This document shows positions 24,217 to 36,670 of a stretch of 64,000 bases of DNA, piece after piece. The number at the start of each line of letters is the position of its first letter. Position 1 is the first letter of the stretch. The translations under genes were made by a program, and so were the position numbers. Where the stretch lies: the NCBI GenBank assembly GCA_035235625.1, contig CP141143.1:20629092-20693091 (forward strand). Reading direction: 5' to 3'. Origin of the DNA: Saururus chinensis (taxonomy: Eukaryota; Streptophyta; Magnoliopsida; Piperales; Saururaceae). Below the pieces are notes generated by a model that saw only the letters and a program-made list of their open reading frames with translations, searched no databases and was not told the DNA's origin.

Positions 24217-25626
24217 ATGAACAGCTTACGTTGGGATAATTACCCTTACACCATCACAAACATGATGGCTCCTCATCCATGTCTTTGGAGCAATACTCCG
24301 CAGCAGGAAATCAGCTCCAGTTCTATGGAGTCTAACGTCGGTGCGATGAATTCAACAGAAGGTATCTTCGGCTTGGATCCCATATACGGAGGTGACTTCA
24401 GCACCACCACAATTGACATTAGTTCGACTTCAAATGCCAACAGAGTCAACGAAATGCTGGAAAAGCTAGCTCCGGCCCTGGATTCAATCAATGGCGACCC
24501 AAACTTATCCATAGCACATCGTGAAGAAGCAATCAGACTGGCAGCAGATGCTGTGCTGGCGAAATCCGGCGCCGGAACTACTTGGGCTGAATCCCTGGCT
24601 ACCCAGCTCTGCACTTCTCCTCTCATCAACAGGCCTGGCATTGATACAAGCCCAATAAGCGGACTGCTCGCTAATTTCTGCCCACAGGACGAATTGCAAG
24701 TTTTGAATGGAAGTGAAGATGATAAGGTACGAATCTCCATGATTGACTCTATGGAGTCGCTCGAGTGCTTGCTGTCCGGAGCTACAACATGTAATACCGA
24801 TAAATCAGTGGAGGATGATGGTATTGCAGTGGTGCCCTCTGATTGCAAAATTCAGTGGAATTTTAGCTGCTCGTCGGGAGAATCTGCTGACAACAAGAAT
24901 GCTTCACACGAGAGCAAAAGCAAGGACATGAATGAAGAAATCCCAAACAATCCCTCCAACTTCTTTACTTCCAGTATTGGATCTGCAGATGGAAGGATTA
25001 ATTTGAAGAGAAGCAGGCAAGTGGTCAACACAGCGTCGAATCATCATCACTACTATGATCTTCTTCAGTCAGACGTCTGTGGAGCTTCAGCAGGCGGCTT
25101 CCAGCTGATTGCCGAGGACGACCCACCAGAGCCCAAGAAGCCCAAATCCGAGAAGCAGGAGAGGGTCTCGCAGATAAGCTTCAGGCAGCCGACTTCAGCC
25201 TCTTCTGCCTCCTGCTCCGGCGAGCCTGACATGGAGGCCATCGCCCAGATGAAGGAGATGATCTACCGGGCTGCGGCCTTCCGGCCAGTGAACTTCGGGG
25301 TGGAGCCGGTGGAGAAGCCGAGGAGAAAGAACGTGAAGATCTCGAGCGACCCCCAGACGGTGGCTGCCCGGCAGAGGCGGGAGAGGATCAGCGACCGGAT
25401 TAGGGTTTTGCAGAGGCTGGTGCCGGGTGGTAACAAGATGGACACCGCATCCATGCTTGACGAGGCAGCCAACTATCTAAAGTTCCTCAAGTCGCAGGTC
25501 AATGCCTTGGAGAAGCTCGGCCACAAGCTCGATTCAATGAGCTGCACTCCTCCCACCCTCACGTTTTCTCCCAACTTCCACCACACATTCCCCATGCAAA
25601 CCATTTTCCCACATCCAAAACCCTGA
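24217..25626 (+). CDS. BHLH87: bHLH87-like transcription factor (subgroup VIIIb)
   Basis: A single uninterrupted coding exon of 469 residues. The N-terminal two-thirds is Ser/Asn-rich with a conserved patch ([14 protein letters not shown], then [26 protein letters not shown]). At residues 339-368 stands [19 protein letters not shown] followed by [11 protein letters not shown], a block I recall from bHLH87 proteins. The bHLH domain follows (residues about 372-435): [20 protein letters not shown] for the basic part, then [10 protein letters not shown], the loop NKMDTASM, and helix 2 [21 protein letters not shown]. The Glu that contacts the E-box in typical bHLH proteins is Ala here (VAAR), as in the related HECATE/INDEHISCENT proteins, so DNA binding may be non-canonical or partner-dependent. 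It is nuclear by inference. The start is the first ATG after a likely 5'UTR intron. Confidence 0.92.
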   Translation: MNSLRWDNYPYTITNMMAPHPCLWSNTPQQEISSSSMESNVGAMNSTEGIFGLDPIYGGDFSTTTIDISSTSNANRVNEMLEKLAPALDSINGDPNLSIAHREEAIRLAADAVLAKSGAGTTWAESLATQLCTSPLINRPGIDTSPISGLLANFCPQDELQVLNGSEDDKVRISMIDSMESLECLLSGATTCNTDKSVEDDGIAVVPSDCKIQWNFSCSSGESADNKNASHESKSKDMNEEIPNNPSNFFTSSIGSADGRINLKRSRQVVNTASNHHHYYDLLQSDVCGASAGGFQLIAEDDPPEPKKPKSEKQERVSQISFRQPTSASSASCSGEPDMEAIAQMKEMIYRAAAFRPVNFGVEPVEKPRRKNVKISSDPQTVAARQRRERISDRIRVLQRLVPGGNKMDTASMLDEAANYLKFLKSQVNALEKLGHKLDSMSCTPPTLTFSPNFHHTFPMQTIFPHPKP

Positions 25627-28600
25627 TTTATTTTGAGCCTGTCCTCATCCTGTAACACTCAAGAACAAACCCTAGTTTTACCATGTCATAATCTTTTTTG
25701 TCATTAACATTAATCATTGAATGATGATGGAAACTTTGCACTGGATCCCTTTTGTTCAAAACTCATGTCATAATTATTTCATTAGTACTGTAATGATCAT
25801 CCTTAATCATATGATGATGCCATAATGAGAGCGTACTCTGGCCTTGCCACCACAGTAAAAACTACAATTATTGTGTCCATGATTAAGTCTGAAGGCGTGG
25901 AAGTAAGTGAGAGAGCAGTTTCTCCTGGAGAGGTGCTGGATTGAATATCTTTCGGTGTGAGGAAGATGGAGTACTGTTCTGCGGTTTCAGAACTGTAGCT
26001 GACGGACTTCAATGGAGAGCATGTTAGGTACCCAATGCGAGAGACATTCCCTTAGGGGCTGGGAGTCCATGCTCAGATGGTCTGTCCCCTTGATTCAAGC
26101 CAGGCGTGCTCTTGGAAATCTCTCCCACCTACACTCAGCCTAGTGGTGGTTTTCACGTGGTAAAACCCAAGGGGCGCAACCTGTGCCAGTGCTACTCCAT
26201 GCAATACATCTCTCAATCTACCCATCTACAAATCCCTTCATATACATTATTCTTCTTATATTTATATATATAACATCACTTTCTGTCATGCTCTTATATA
26301 TATATATTTGTCTAACAAACAAGGGAAATTTTTTGGAACTATGAAGATGATGGGGACGATCATGATCGATGCTGCTGTTGCTGTTGTTGGAGAATTTGGA
26401 GATGATGAGGAAGTTGGTGATGTAAGGCTGCAGTGGATTTGGCTGTTTCTCTTCTTCCCTCGAGTAGTGACTTCAGTGGAATCAAAGAGGTTTTTTTGGT
26501 TGGGATTCTTTTACTAAATATAGCCATTTCTGTTTAGGAGGATGCACCGGGTCTCCTGTTTTGCCTTATTTATTGTGAACAAATGCAACTTCAGTTACTC
26601 TATCTTCTTCCAAAGTCCATAGTCCACAGACCAAAAACCGAACTTGTGATTTCTTTTTTCATGGAGGACAGGCAACACGGCCTCTGAGTTCTGTCTGTGT
26701 GAAAATCCCTGATTTTGTTCTTCCCACATGGACAAGACTCTTGACTTAGACAAGCTTGAGGCAGTTACTTCTGCCGGGGGGGTGGGGGGAGGGCTGGAGT
26801 CCAATTGAGCGGATATGTCTTGTTGAATCCTGAATGCCTTTATTTGGAAGACATTAGGTGGCCCCACACAAGTGGGCCTCTGCATTTCTTTGTGGGCTTG
26901 ACAGTGGTCCCCGCTTACTACTTTTGCCTTTTTTTTTTTTACCTGAACTTGGAGTTGCAATAGAATGGTGGTATAAACCAAGTCTGTGCACATGGGGGCG
27001 GGTAGCGGTAAGTGCATGTTCTATGCAAATGGGCCCCCATTACAGAGAACCCAATCTGGAATGGGTCCCCGGAATAATGGCCCTGCACCCCTGGCCATTG
27101 CATGTGCCGCAGGTAACTAACACCTTCTGGAGACTTTGTAGTACTACTGGCTACTGCTACCAATCAGGGTCATTATTTACGTTTTTTTAACCCTAGTGGT
27201 CCACTTGACTACCACTTCAAGTGGTTCCTATGTTCTGAACAGGAGTTACACGACAGACTTGACACTGGGGTGGGCCGAGTGCTTGCTTTGCAAAAGAACA
27301 ACATACTTGGCAAACATGAAACTCCTCTGGCCCATATCCAGCTGCTTATAATGAAATGTGGACACGTTGAGCCCGAAGCCCAATCATCTTTATCCCCTCC
27401 ACTGGTGGATCTCATCAAGAAACCGGACATTGCTATATAAGCCAAGTTCCAAATGCTTGGTCGACCAGCAGTTTCAGTAGTCTTGGACAAAGGCTGTAGC
27501 ATCTATTTTCTGGCTTCTTCTTAACTAGTGGAAGTGCATGTGCATAAATGCACGTGTTGTGTAATATAGGACTTTTGTTATAAAAATATCTACCCCTTGT
27601 CACTTTAAGTAGTATAAATAGATTCCATGTGTCTTACTTCTATAGTCATGTATGTACACAAATACTATATTCCAAATTTTATGCTCTATTCATTGCATAT
27701 GATTCATAGAAAGCTTGAACTTATCCAACATCTTATAAAAAAGTAAAGATATTATCTAGCAAATTATAATATATTATGTAGCAATTAAAAATTGAAACAT
27801 GTAATGGTTATATAACATATATATATAAGCTAGCACTTAGAAAGTGAACTCAAACCAAGTGGTAAGCAAGCAAAATAATAATTTTCATAATACACAACAA
27901 CAAAATGCGTACCCAAAGCTTCAATGAGCATCATAGGCTTGAGCATAAATAGAAAAGAAAAAAGAAGGTAAGAGATGAAGAGGGCAGACGTGCAGCGACA
28001 GGTGTAGGTGTCACTGAGGAGAGAGTATCCAGTAGAACCGTTCTACCACATGTCCATATATATGTCTCTTTATCTTCAAACACGTAATCCGTAATTTGTG
28101 CCTCATCTTACTCAATTTTAAACACATACCTATTCATCAAACGTGTCACTCTTTAAAAACACATATCTACCACCTGTACCATACAACAATTATATTAGAT
28201 AATTTTTCGTCACTAAGGATCATAAAGGTGGTGGTGGTGGTGGCGGTGCAAGTCTTGATGCCAATCCAGTACTTGCAAATGGTAAACGGAAAAAAATAGT
28301 GAAATTATAGTAATACTGAAGACTAACGAATGGTAGAAATTTTGGAGGCATTAGGGGGCACTTATGCTATGTTTCTGTCTCATGTTGATATGTGATAAGT
28401 CTTGAACATATAGCTACTGAAATTTCTATGTTGGTAGCGTATTTTAAGGTTTTGTTGTTGTTTGGAGGCGTTGCTTGGGTAGGAGGGATTTCTTGTTGAT
28501 TTTGTTTTTTTGTCTTTCTGGTGAGTGGAATCTGGAGATGGAGAGAAGCTTGTTTTTCTATAATTTATGTTATTTTTTTTAATTTTGTTTAATTTGATGA

Positions 28601-29359
28601 TATGAGTTCCGAATTTGTGAGGTGGGATTTGGCAGCACATTTTTTATTAAAAAAAAAATTGTTTTTTGGGAGATCACAGAATATAACCAAAAAATCCCTC
28701 CCCTTGGATAAGTTTTACTCATGAACAAAAAGTTTATGTATGTAGTAGTGGAGCTATTAATGTAGGACGAAAGACATATAGTGTTAAGTAACAAAATTTT
28801 TGCCTTAGGTTTTTTATTATATCAAGACAGCCCTACAAGCGAGGCAATAATTAAGGCTTTGACACCAGTGTTATGCACCGTGTAGTACATATAGTCAATA
28901 TTTCGGCAATAGATAAGTAGAAAGTTAGATGAAGGGCCTCAGACAGGTGTAAGAAGGACTGGCCCCCAGGAGGAAGAAAGAAGATAAAAAAATAACGAAG
29001 AAGAGAAGGAAATTTAGAATAAGAAATTTCATTTCGTAAACCTAATTAGAGTTGGCATTAGCTTCACATACTCCCTCGCCACCGGGTCCACAACTTAATA
29101 TGACTTAATATGAGCCATTAAAATAAACCTATGGCTAGGAAAGAAAGATTTAGGAAAATACTCCATAATTAACTAATGAAAGCATTAACTCTTAAGTAGG
29201 GATATTTGTCCTCACACAACAGATTCATTTACTTAATTGATGATTCATTTTTTAGTCAAATTATATATGAATTAACAGCCCTCCATTATTCAAACTTGGT
29301 TCTACTAATTCACTAACATCTTGAATCACTTAAGTGTCCCCCGTTTTCTTATAAGAAGT
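25627..29359. other. Long intergenic stretch, no gene seen
   Basis: The first few hundred bases are probably 3'UTR of the bHLH gene. Open frames at 25800-27500 and 28380-28800 show no family motif. There is a poly-G/GGGGTGG tract near 26777, a poly-T run near 26930, a (GGT)n/GGC stretch near 28228-28246 and a Stowaway-like end near 28748-28770. Otherwise AT-rich. Confidence 0.4.
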
Positions 29360-29364
29360 TTGGA

Positions 29365-29860
29365 ACTTGGAAGTATCTGTTGACAGTATATCATTTGCAA
29401 AATTTTGCACCATAAATCAGGGCTTCCAAATGCCATTTTGGCCTCTGAAAACACCATTGAAAGTTGTTGTAGAGACAAGGGATGCCTTCAACAACATCAA
29501 TGTCAGAAGAAAAATATCTAACTATTACAAGATCAACAATATAAAACTAGGAAGTAGAAGACGCAAGAAGAGAGATGTTACCTCTTCTTCTCCAATAGTA
29601 ATAGTTCTCTCTTCCACATCATCCAACGGCACCTTCGACCTCTTGAGAACTGACAGGCTTGTAATGGTTGAAGCAACTTTAACATCTAGCTCATATGTTA
29701 CCATGAACGTTGCTGGTCCTTTCACGAACCCCCTGCCTTTTTTCGTGATAGATGCAGTGCTCTTGGGATTTATGGCATGAAGAGTGATTCCATTTGGCCA
29801 ATGGGACAAATCTATTGTGACAAGGCCACAAGTCGAAGTGAAGGAATCCCCCTTAGTTGG
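29365..29860 (-). pseudogene. DUF674 family remnant (C-terminal part)
   Basis: On the minus strand, 29809-29525 reads SHWPNGITLHAINPKSTAS, KKGRGFVKGPATFMVTYELDV, TITSLSVLKRSKVPLDDVEE and TITIGEEE. After a frame change near 29520 it continues LTLMLLKASLVSTTTFNGVF. The succession FVKGPxxFMVTDDLxV, SxxSxxxLxxxxVPxxDxEExxxxIGxxE and LLKASLxSxTxLxxVF is the C-terminal signature of plant DUF674 proteins. These have no known function and exist in small tandem families. The frame break, stop codons and missing N-terminus indicate a decayed copy. No LTR or poly-A is evident, so it is probably a broken gene rather than a mobile insertion. Confidence 0.6.
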
Positions 29861-30887
29861 CTACAAGAAAAATAAAAACGAATATACATGCAACCCACTT
29901 TCTTAACACCTTATGTACAGATATCCGAGGAGAGGTACATAATAATGCCCAAGAAGAGGTTGTGTTGAATAAAATTAGATGTAAGGAGAGATACAAAATA
30001 ATGTCTAAGGAGAGGTTGTGGTTTAATGAAATCTTAGCTGGAGTAAAATTTTGAGATTTGACTAAAATCCTAGCCTGAGTAATATCCTACCTAACCAGGT
30101 CAAGTGGTCATTGTAATTACTTTTTTATTCTTAATTATTATCCAAAAATACCAATAATATATATGGGTAATTAAGTCATAAACAAAAAAATTTGGCCCCC
30201 ATTTTACTTTTAATATAGTATGCATTAGCAAAGCAAAGGTTTTAAAACTGATCTGGCCACCAACCTAGTTTGGCGACTAGGGTCCGGTTAACCCGTTAAA
30301 CCCAAAAGAAGTTGGAGACTCAACAAGGAATCTCTCAAAAGGTAAGATCACTTAACCTCTAAATTAAAAGATTTATGCATGAGCAAAATTAGTAAGAGAC
30401 TATATTCTATAAAATTGGATATTTTTTAACTATCTTAAGAACATATATCATGTTATGGAAAAAGAAAAGCAAACGAGATGCATCTAAGATATTCGAATTA
30501 TTGATTTTGGTTTTATTTAATGAATAAGGGAAAATAGAGTATATTTTCAGTAGACTGTGAACTATTATAATTTTACATGACTAATTGCCAAAAGAGATAA
30601 GTACATGACATGTGGGTTTTATTTAATGAATTATTAACTTTTAGATTTCAGAAATGATGGGGATGTTGGTATTTATCTATGAAAATAGTGGCACGGTAAC
30701 AATGAGAGGCTAAACAAAGAATTAAAGAGTGGAAACTCTCTGCATACATTGTTGACTCTTGGCAATGTGTCGATGATGGGAAGAGTCCTTGGCAAATTTA
30801 ATATTGATATTGGTCAATGTGTTAATGAACCAAAGTTTGATTTGCACACTTATTATCTATATTCATCAACGTGTCGATGAATGCATC
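29861..30887. other. Intergenic, repeat-like
   Basis: No gene. A block at 30235-30300 ('ggttttaaaactgatctggccaccaacc...ccggttaacccg') resembles the last 70 bases of the window (63930-64000, 'gttttaaaacccggcccgg...gggtcggttcaaccc'), so both are probably ends of one dispersed element family. The repeated phrase 'aatgtgtcgatga'/'aacgtgtcgatga' also echoes the LTR at 49884-51852. The last five bases, GCATC, form a target duplication. Confidence 0.45.
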
Positions 30888-31556
30888 TGTAACGCCTGAG
30901 ATTTTTCATCATATTTTTTTAAAATTTAAGAAATTTTTTTACAATATAATAGCTGTAAATCGAAAAAAATGACGAATACGAAACCTGTGAAAGCTGTTTT
31001 ATAATTTAAAACATCATACATTAATTTTTCCCATACAAATTTTTACTAATTCAAAAATTGTACGGCCAAACCAAATATCCTCTGGCATTACTTAAAAATA
31101 AATATACAAATAAATTACTATGATTGTACACTTTAAATACAAATCTCTCCTATACATCCTTTAGTGTAAGTCTCATAACAGTCCATAGTCTAATCTAAAT
31201 TATAAGTTCAAAAAGTATAAATACCTTAATTCTCATCTCACCTAATACATCAGATTGTAGCACAAAATAATACTCACAATGAGTCAAAGATATACTTGTA
31301 TCAAAGGAAATAAATTCATCACTGAAATAAGCATCCATCTCCAGGAGCTCTCTGCCACAAACTTGCAAAAGTCTCCTGAACATCAGGGTTAAAAAATAAG
31401 GTAAATAAGTATTTTCATACTCAATAGGAAAATACCCAGTAGGGGAGTTTTAAACAGTGAACTCAATAAGTCAATACATAAATGTGTTCGTGCAACTCAA
31501 ACATGAAGCAAACAGGTATATAATAATCATGCACATCTGCATACTCATAGAATTGT

Positions 31557-32290
31557 ATGTTTACTCATACAACTTACACATTCTCGTATGACCTTACTCG
31601 TACAATCTTACATATCCTTGTACAACCTTACTCATATAGTCTTATTCATACGACCTTACTCATACAATCTTTCATAACCATACGCTTACAGTCTTGCACA
31701 AAATCATACTTTTGCATTCTTGCTCAGAATCATACTATTGCAATCTTGCTTAGAAACATACTCTTATTCAGAAATATATATACTCACTCATACAATCGTA
31801 CACATACTATCGACCACTAAAGCTCATTACAATTAATAAGCTCCAATATCGAAAAGGAAAAGAATGTCACTAGGCATCACCTTAACCTCCGGGGAGTGAC
31901 TAGACACAATAAACTTTTTCGAAGGCAAGGCACACCAATGCTCATGGGGCACGGGATTAAACAAGTAAGAGCAGTTCCATGATACTACTTACCTGAGTAC
32001 GCAAACATAAACACCTACACATTAGGGGTCATACAATTGCTCACACTTTAGGAGTCTTATAGTGTCAGTGCCACTCTTGGGCAAAAATTATACAGTGCTA
32101 TTCTTGGGCAGAATTATATAGTGCCACTCTTAGGTAGAAATCATATAGTGTCACTCTTGGGCAAAATCATACAATGCTCTCAATAGAGCATTGAACGTCT
32201 AGGCTTAATATAACACACAAACCAAATCAAAAATATACATGGCTCTCAACAGAGCATCAAACGTCTGGGGCTCAATACAGCACATAGACA
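31557..32290. repeat. Internal short tandem repeats of the family-B LTR
   Basis: First come repeated 'cttactcatacaatc/cttattcatacgacc' units of roughly 15-30 bp. Next are four units of about 35 bp around 32060-32165 ('gccactcttgggcaaaaattatacagt' and variants). Last are two units of about 80 bp at 32168-32290 ('gctctcaatagagcattgaacgtctagg' and 'gctctcaacagagcatcaaacgtctggg'). Much of 31560-32010 reappears in diverged form at 49060-49360. Confidence 0.7.
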
Positions 32291-33387
32291 ACATCATGCA
32301 AGATAAACACTATAGCAAGACATAAGAAATGCTTAGCCGACTCATTATTGGCTAGCTCAAATAGAAACTTAATCCGTTGAAACCCTTAGGTCTCAAACTC
32401 ACAACACTATCATTAGTTTTGCTTATAATTGAAATTTGAATTAAGTTATGTAATACAATTATGTCACAAAAACTCTCAAACATACAGTGCCCCATTGATC
32501 AAAATGAAGTTGAGCCTAATCTGAAATCCTAGTTAACCAGGGTAGCAGACTTCACCCGTCCAACTCAAATATAACTCATTGTACATCAAATCCTTACGTA
32601 TTCATACAATCTCCGCCATCAACCTTATAGCCAACACATCTTACTCGGAAGTTATCAAACTGAGCTCCTCAGAGCCAACCCCATTTATCATCCTCTTACT
32701 TATACCTCACTTATTATGCTTACTTTTTACTTCATAATCGGTACGTTATGTGTCACGCCCCGGCGATGCCCGACCCGAGCCGAACCCGGTCCAGGGGCCG
32801 GTCAAGCGCGCGGGGGCGACGAAGTAAAAATTGAGGAAAACAATCTAGCGGAAGACTTAACCCTAACCACGGGCGATTAACAGCAACACGGAGTGCGCAC
32901 AATCCTTTGAGCAAGAGTAAATAAAAGGGAAGAAAAAGGTGTTGCTTATCACAAAGTAAACAACAATCTCAAACCCACAAACTTAGTTAAGTAAAGCCCA
33001 CACCGGCTCAAAATAAGTCATAAGCATCACAACTGCATAATATGACATAAATCCAAACAAGAACCCTACACAAAGGTTCGAATATAAAGCATGAAATAAA
33101 CGCAGGTAAGTCACGCAACGATCTCCATCATCACACCCAAGCTACCTCTGACCTTTCCTCAAAAAGGCAATCCTGTCCGTCTGCGTGACGCACCACGCAG
33201 CCCCAAATCAAAACACAAAAGAGGGGTGAGTTTTAACACTCAGCAATGGTTTTAAATATCACTGTCAACGTAGAAAATACGATAGCTTAGAAATGAGATT
33301 GTTTCAGATCAAAGATTTACATGGTGCATCACTTTCTGATCACACAATCATATCACTTAACACTGCATCATAATACATAATTCAACC

Positions 33388-33776
33388 TGCATGGATGTAT
33401 CTCAAGCATACATATTCCCACATGCATTCACATCATAACAAATCCCGCATGGATGTATCTCTAACATACATATTCCACATGCATAACATCAAAATTAACA
33501 TGCATGGATGTATCTCTAACATACATATTCCACATGCATAACATCAAAATTAACATGCATGGATGTATCTCTAACATACATATTCCACATGCATAACATC
33601 AAAATTAACATGCATGGATGTATCTCTAACATACATATTCCACATGCATAACATCAACATTAACATGCATGGATGTATCTCTAACATACATATTCCACAT
33701 GCATAACATCAAAATCAGCATGCATGGATGTATCTCTAACATACATATTCCACATGCATAGCATCATCACAATCAA
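33388..33776 (+). repeat. 55-bp tandem repeat array inside the family-A LTR
   Basis: Seven units starting TGCATGGATGTATCTC at 33388, 33446, 33501, 33556, 33611, 33666 and 33721. The first spacing is 58 and the rest are exactly 55 bp. The inner units are almost identical, showing recent homogenisation, while the first two are more diverged. Confidence 0.92.
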
Positions 33777-35029
33777 CCTCCATCAAGGAGTAATCACACA
33801 TTAATGTCACACAGACGGGAGCATAGACAAGGCCACAAAGGCGTGTCATGGTCCAAAATTCTACACAAGAATTCAAGAAAGATCGGGGTTGTCAATCCCT
33901 AATACTGCTCGCCCTGGACGATCCTGGCCAAGGATGTCCCATTCTCACACAGAGAATCTAGAGCAGGGGTGTTCGCCCAGGGACATCTCCTGCGAAGGGA
34001 AGAGCCCGAGTTCTCACACAGAGAACCCTAGAACACGTGGTAGCGGGGTGCACACGGCATACCACACTGGATTCTTAGGGTCCAGATGACACACATAATA
34101 ACATTCTCACATATCCGCAAGACAAGTACACAACTCGTCCCCGCATCTTTCCAATAAACAAGACTCAACCCGGGGAGTGCACTCGTTCCACACAGGAACT
34201 TCAAATCGTTCCACACAGGAACTTCAAATCAAAATATGTCCTTTCGGACCAATCAACTTGCGATTAATCCACGACCGATAAACCCGGCACACAATTCCAT
34301 CACATTGCATCCAATCGGTCAAATTCGATTAATCACGATGAAGCCTCAATTGGAAATCCATTTTCATGATGCGTGCAGCATGGTACATGCGTGGGCAAAG
34401 CATACATGAATCCTAATCATGATAAGTGTTCTCACCAGCCCCTAATGCATCATTCATAATCACAATATTAAGCTTCACATCATCATTTAACCCCACATGT
34501 GTGTGTATCTAGTAGAAGCATTTCACATAATGCATATCAACATGCTTGAAAATCAACTCACTACCACACTACACATGTGAATTTCTATCTAAACATGAAT
34601 TCCAGCGGAAATCATAGTAGAAGAATCGTTGATATCATAGCTAGATTCAAAACTCAACCACGAAGGCTATACACATTTAACATCACTCATTTCATCATTG
34701 AGTCATGGCATTCACCAACATCCACACACCATTAACCACAATCTAACATGACAAATCAGTCCAACAATGATTATAGTCCTACTGAAAATATATGCTTAAC
34801 CAAAGGAAAACAACCGTTCCTAATTTCAAGATAACGATTCCAACATCATGCCACAAAACATAAGTCATTCCACCATCTCTAAGCATATAACTCAACTCCA
34901 CAAACTCAAGAGCATGCATTTCCAGTAGCCTAACATAGCTTAAAACATTTCACATTCATATAAAATTGGCAAGCCAAAGTGGAATCATCAAAATAGGCAT
35001 CATACACACAACATACAAATTTCCTGTGT

Positions 35030-35135
35030 AGCCGATCGATCGCCCTTCAGGCCGTTCGATCGGTTACACGCAAAATTTTGAAATTTTCAGTTCAGCCGAT
35101 CGATCGCCCTGCAAGGCCGATCGATCGCCAACACG
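35030..35135. repeat. GATCGATC palindrome cluster in the family-A LTR
   Basis: GCCGATCGATCGCCCTTCAG, then GGCCGTTCGATCGG, then GCCGATCGATCGCCCTGCAA and GCCGATCGATCGCC follow within about 105 bp. The units overlap self-complementary GATCGATC or CGATCG cores, so the segment could fold as a hairpin. The second family-A LTR has a related but weaker block at 54580-54625 ('ttcagcctattcgattggccgaacagttc'). Confidence 0.8.
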
Positions 35136-36518
35136 GCAGAACAGTCATCTTCTTCCTTTCGCAAAATCAAACCGAAACACCATAGAATACACTTCAAATC
35201 CACATCTAACACCCTAAACATCATCAAAAGTCCTCCTTGACTTCCAGAATATCAAACCAAACCATAATAATGCAAAACCCTAAGAAATCGGGATTAAATA
35301 ATTCTATTTTCTAATCTTACCATTAACACACTAAATCAAGCATACCATTTCGAAATAAGCCAAAAATAAAGAGTTTTACCATGGATAAACAGAGATTTCG
35401 AAGACCCATTACCTCAGCACTTGATTAAGCTCGGATTGAAGAGTCACCCTTCTTGAAATCCTTGAAAACACAATGAGTTTGAATTAAACTCTAATGGAAA
35501 TCGATTTACTCAAGAAATCCCTAATTAAACCTTAGATCTAGGGCTTGTTAGTAGTAAAAATCGAATTTTGAATATTAGGGTTTGTAGTAAAACACAAATC
35601 AGTAGCTTTTGATGGTCAAAAACGAATTGAATCAAGGGGAAAATGGTAGATTTGGAAGAAATTAAGAGAAAAGTCATGGATTAGTGCTTAATTAGAGTAA
35701 GCTTACCTTAATCGGCTTCTAATTCGGGCCTAAGTGGGGATTAGGCTAGCCCTCCTTCCTTAGCCTATTCCCAAAAATGGAAAATGGCTCTGGTTTGCCC
35801 TTTTATAGTAAGGGTTGGGGTAGGCATAGGTAAGTTTTGGGGTGTAAATATGAAAAGTAGGCTAAAAGTGGGTATTTTGCAAATTTAAGCACAATTTAAG
35901 CCTAATAAAATTCTGAAAATTTTTGTGGGACCTTAAGTATATGTGTAGGTTCATTTGACACAAAAATAAAATTTTTGACCGTGGGGCCCACAGGGGTCCC
36001 GCCAAAACCCTAATTTTTGGGAAAATAGTGAAAATTCCGAAAAATCTCAAAAATTCACATTTGGTTTAAAATCACTTAAAACCACTAATATTGAAGTTAA
36101 TTTTGGTTAAAACCATCACAAACTCTATTTATTTACGAAATCACCGAATAAGATCAGAAAACACGTAAATTTCACAATAATCCATAATTAAAGAAAACCA
36201 AAAACCGGTTTAAAAATGAGGGTCCTTACATTATGCTTGTACAATTATGCAACACTCTTATTATCTGACAATTTCCCCAACATACACTCCAAACCAATCC
36301 ATTCCAATCCTCACCCGTCAAACTTACATCCTCTGTCTCCCATCATACGCTTACACATCCACATTCAACTCCATACAAAATCCTTTGTCACCTCTTACTG
36401 TCCATCACCCATACTTCTGCCCATACACACATACACATATACATTACACAGGCATATAGTCATCATACACAAGTATGTCTATCATATATACTTATAACAT
36501 ACACATACTTCCATACAT

Positions 36519-36670
36519 AGCTTACCAACATACTCGCTAGCCATCACTAGCATACACATAATCCACATACATTAGCTTACCAATGTACTCGCTAGTCATC
36601 ACTAACACATACATACACGTAGCTTACCAACATACTCGCTAATCATCATTAGCACATACATACATCAGCC
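36519..36670. repeat. Short tandem repeat 'AGCTTACCAACATACTCGCTAG'-type
   Basis: Three units start at 36519, 36574 and 36621, each beginning AGCTTACCAA and continuing with 'tactcgcta(g/a)(c/t)catca(c/t)ta'. The spacing of 55 then 47 bp reflects small deletions. They lie in the right portion of the family-B LTR. Confidence 0.75.

Larger units (their letters stand above)
32751..36230 (+). mobile_element. Family-A long solo LTR (3,480 bp) nested in the family-B LTR
   Basis: Begins TGTCACGCCCCGGCGATGCC and ends GAGGGTCCTTACA, with exact TTATG duplications at 32746-32750 and 36231-36235. It has no coding region with retroelement motifs and no second LTR, so it is read as a solo LTR left by recombination. 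Long LTRs of this kind are known from Tekay/Del-type chromoviruses, but clade assignment is an inference. Inside lies a 55-bp tandem array (33388-33776) and a cluster of GATCGATC motifs (35030-35135). It shares with 52846-55880 and with the reverse of 39578-40998 the block 'caaaacacaaaa...gggtgag...tcagcaatggtttta' about 450 bp from the start. Confidence 0.85.

Noticed and set aside
24273..24848. 191-aa minus-strand frame within the bHLH gene
   Set aside because: Antisense shadow of the coding exon.
33388..33776. Possible CRISPR-like array (regular 55-bp spacing)
   Set aside because: Units are contiguous repeats without unique spacers, located inside a plant LTR.
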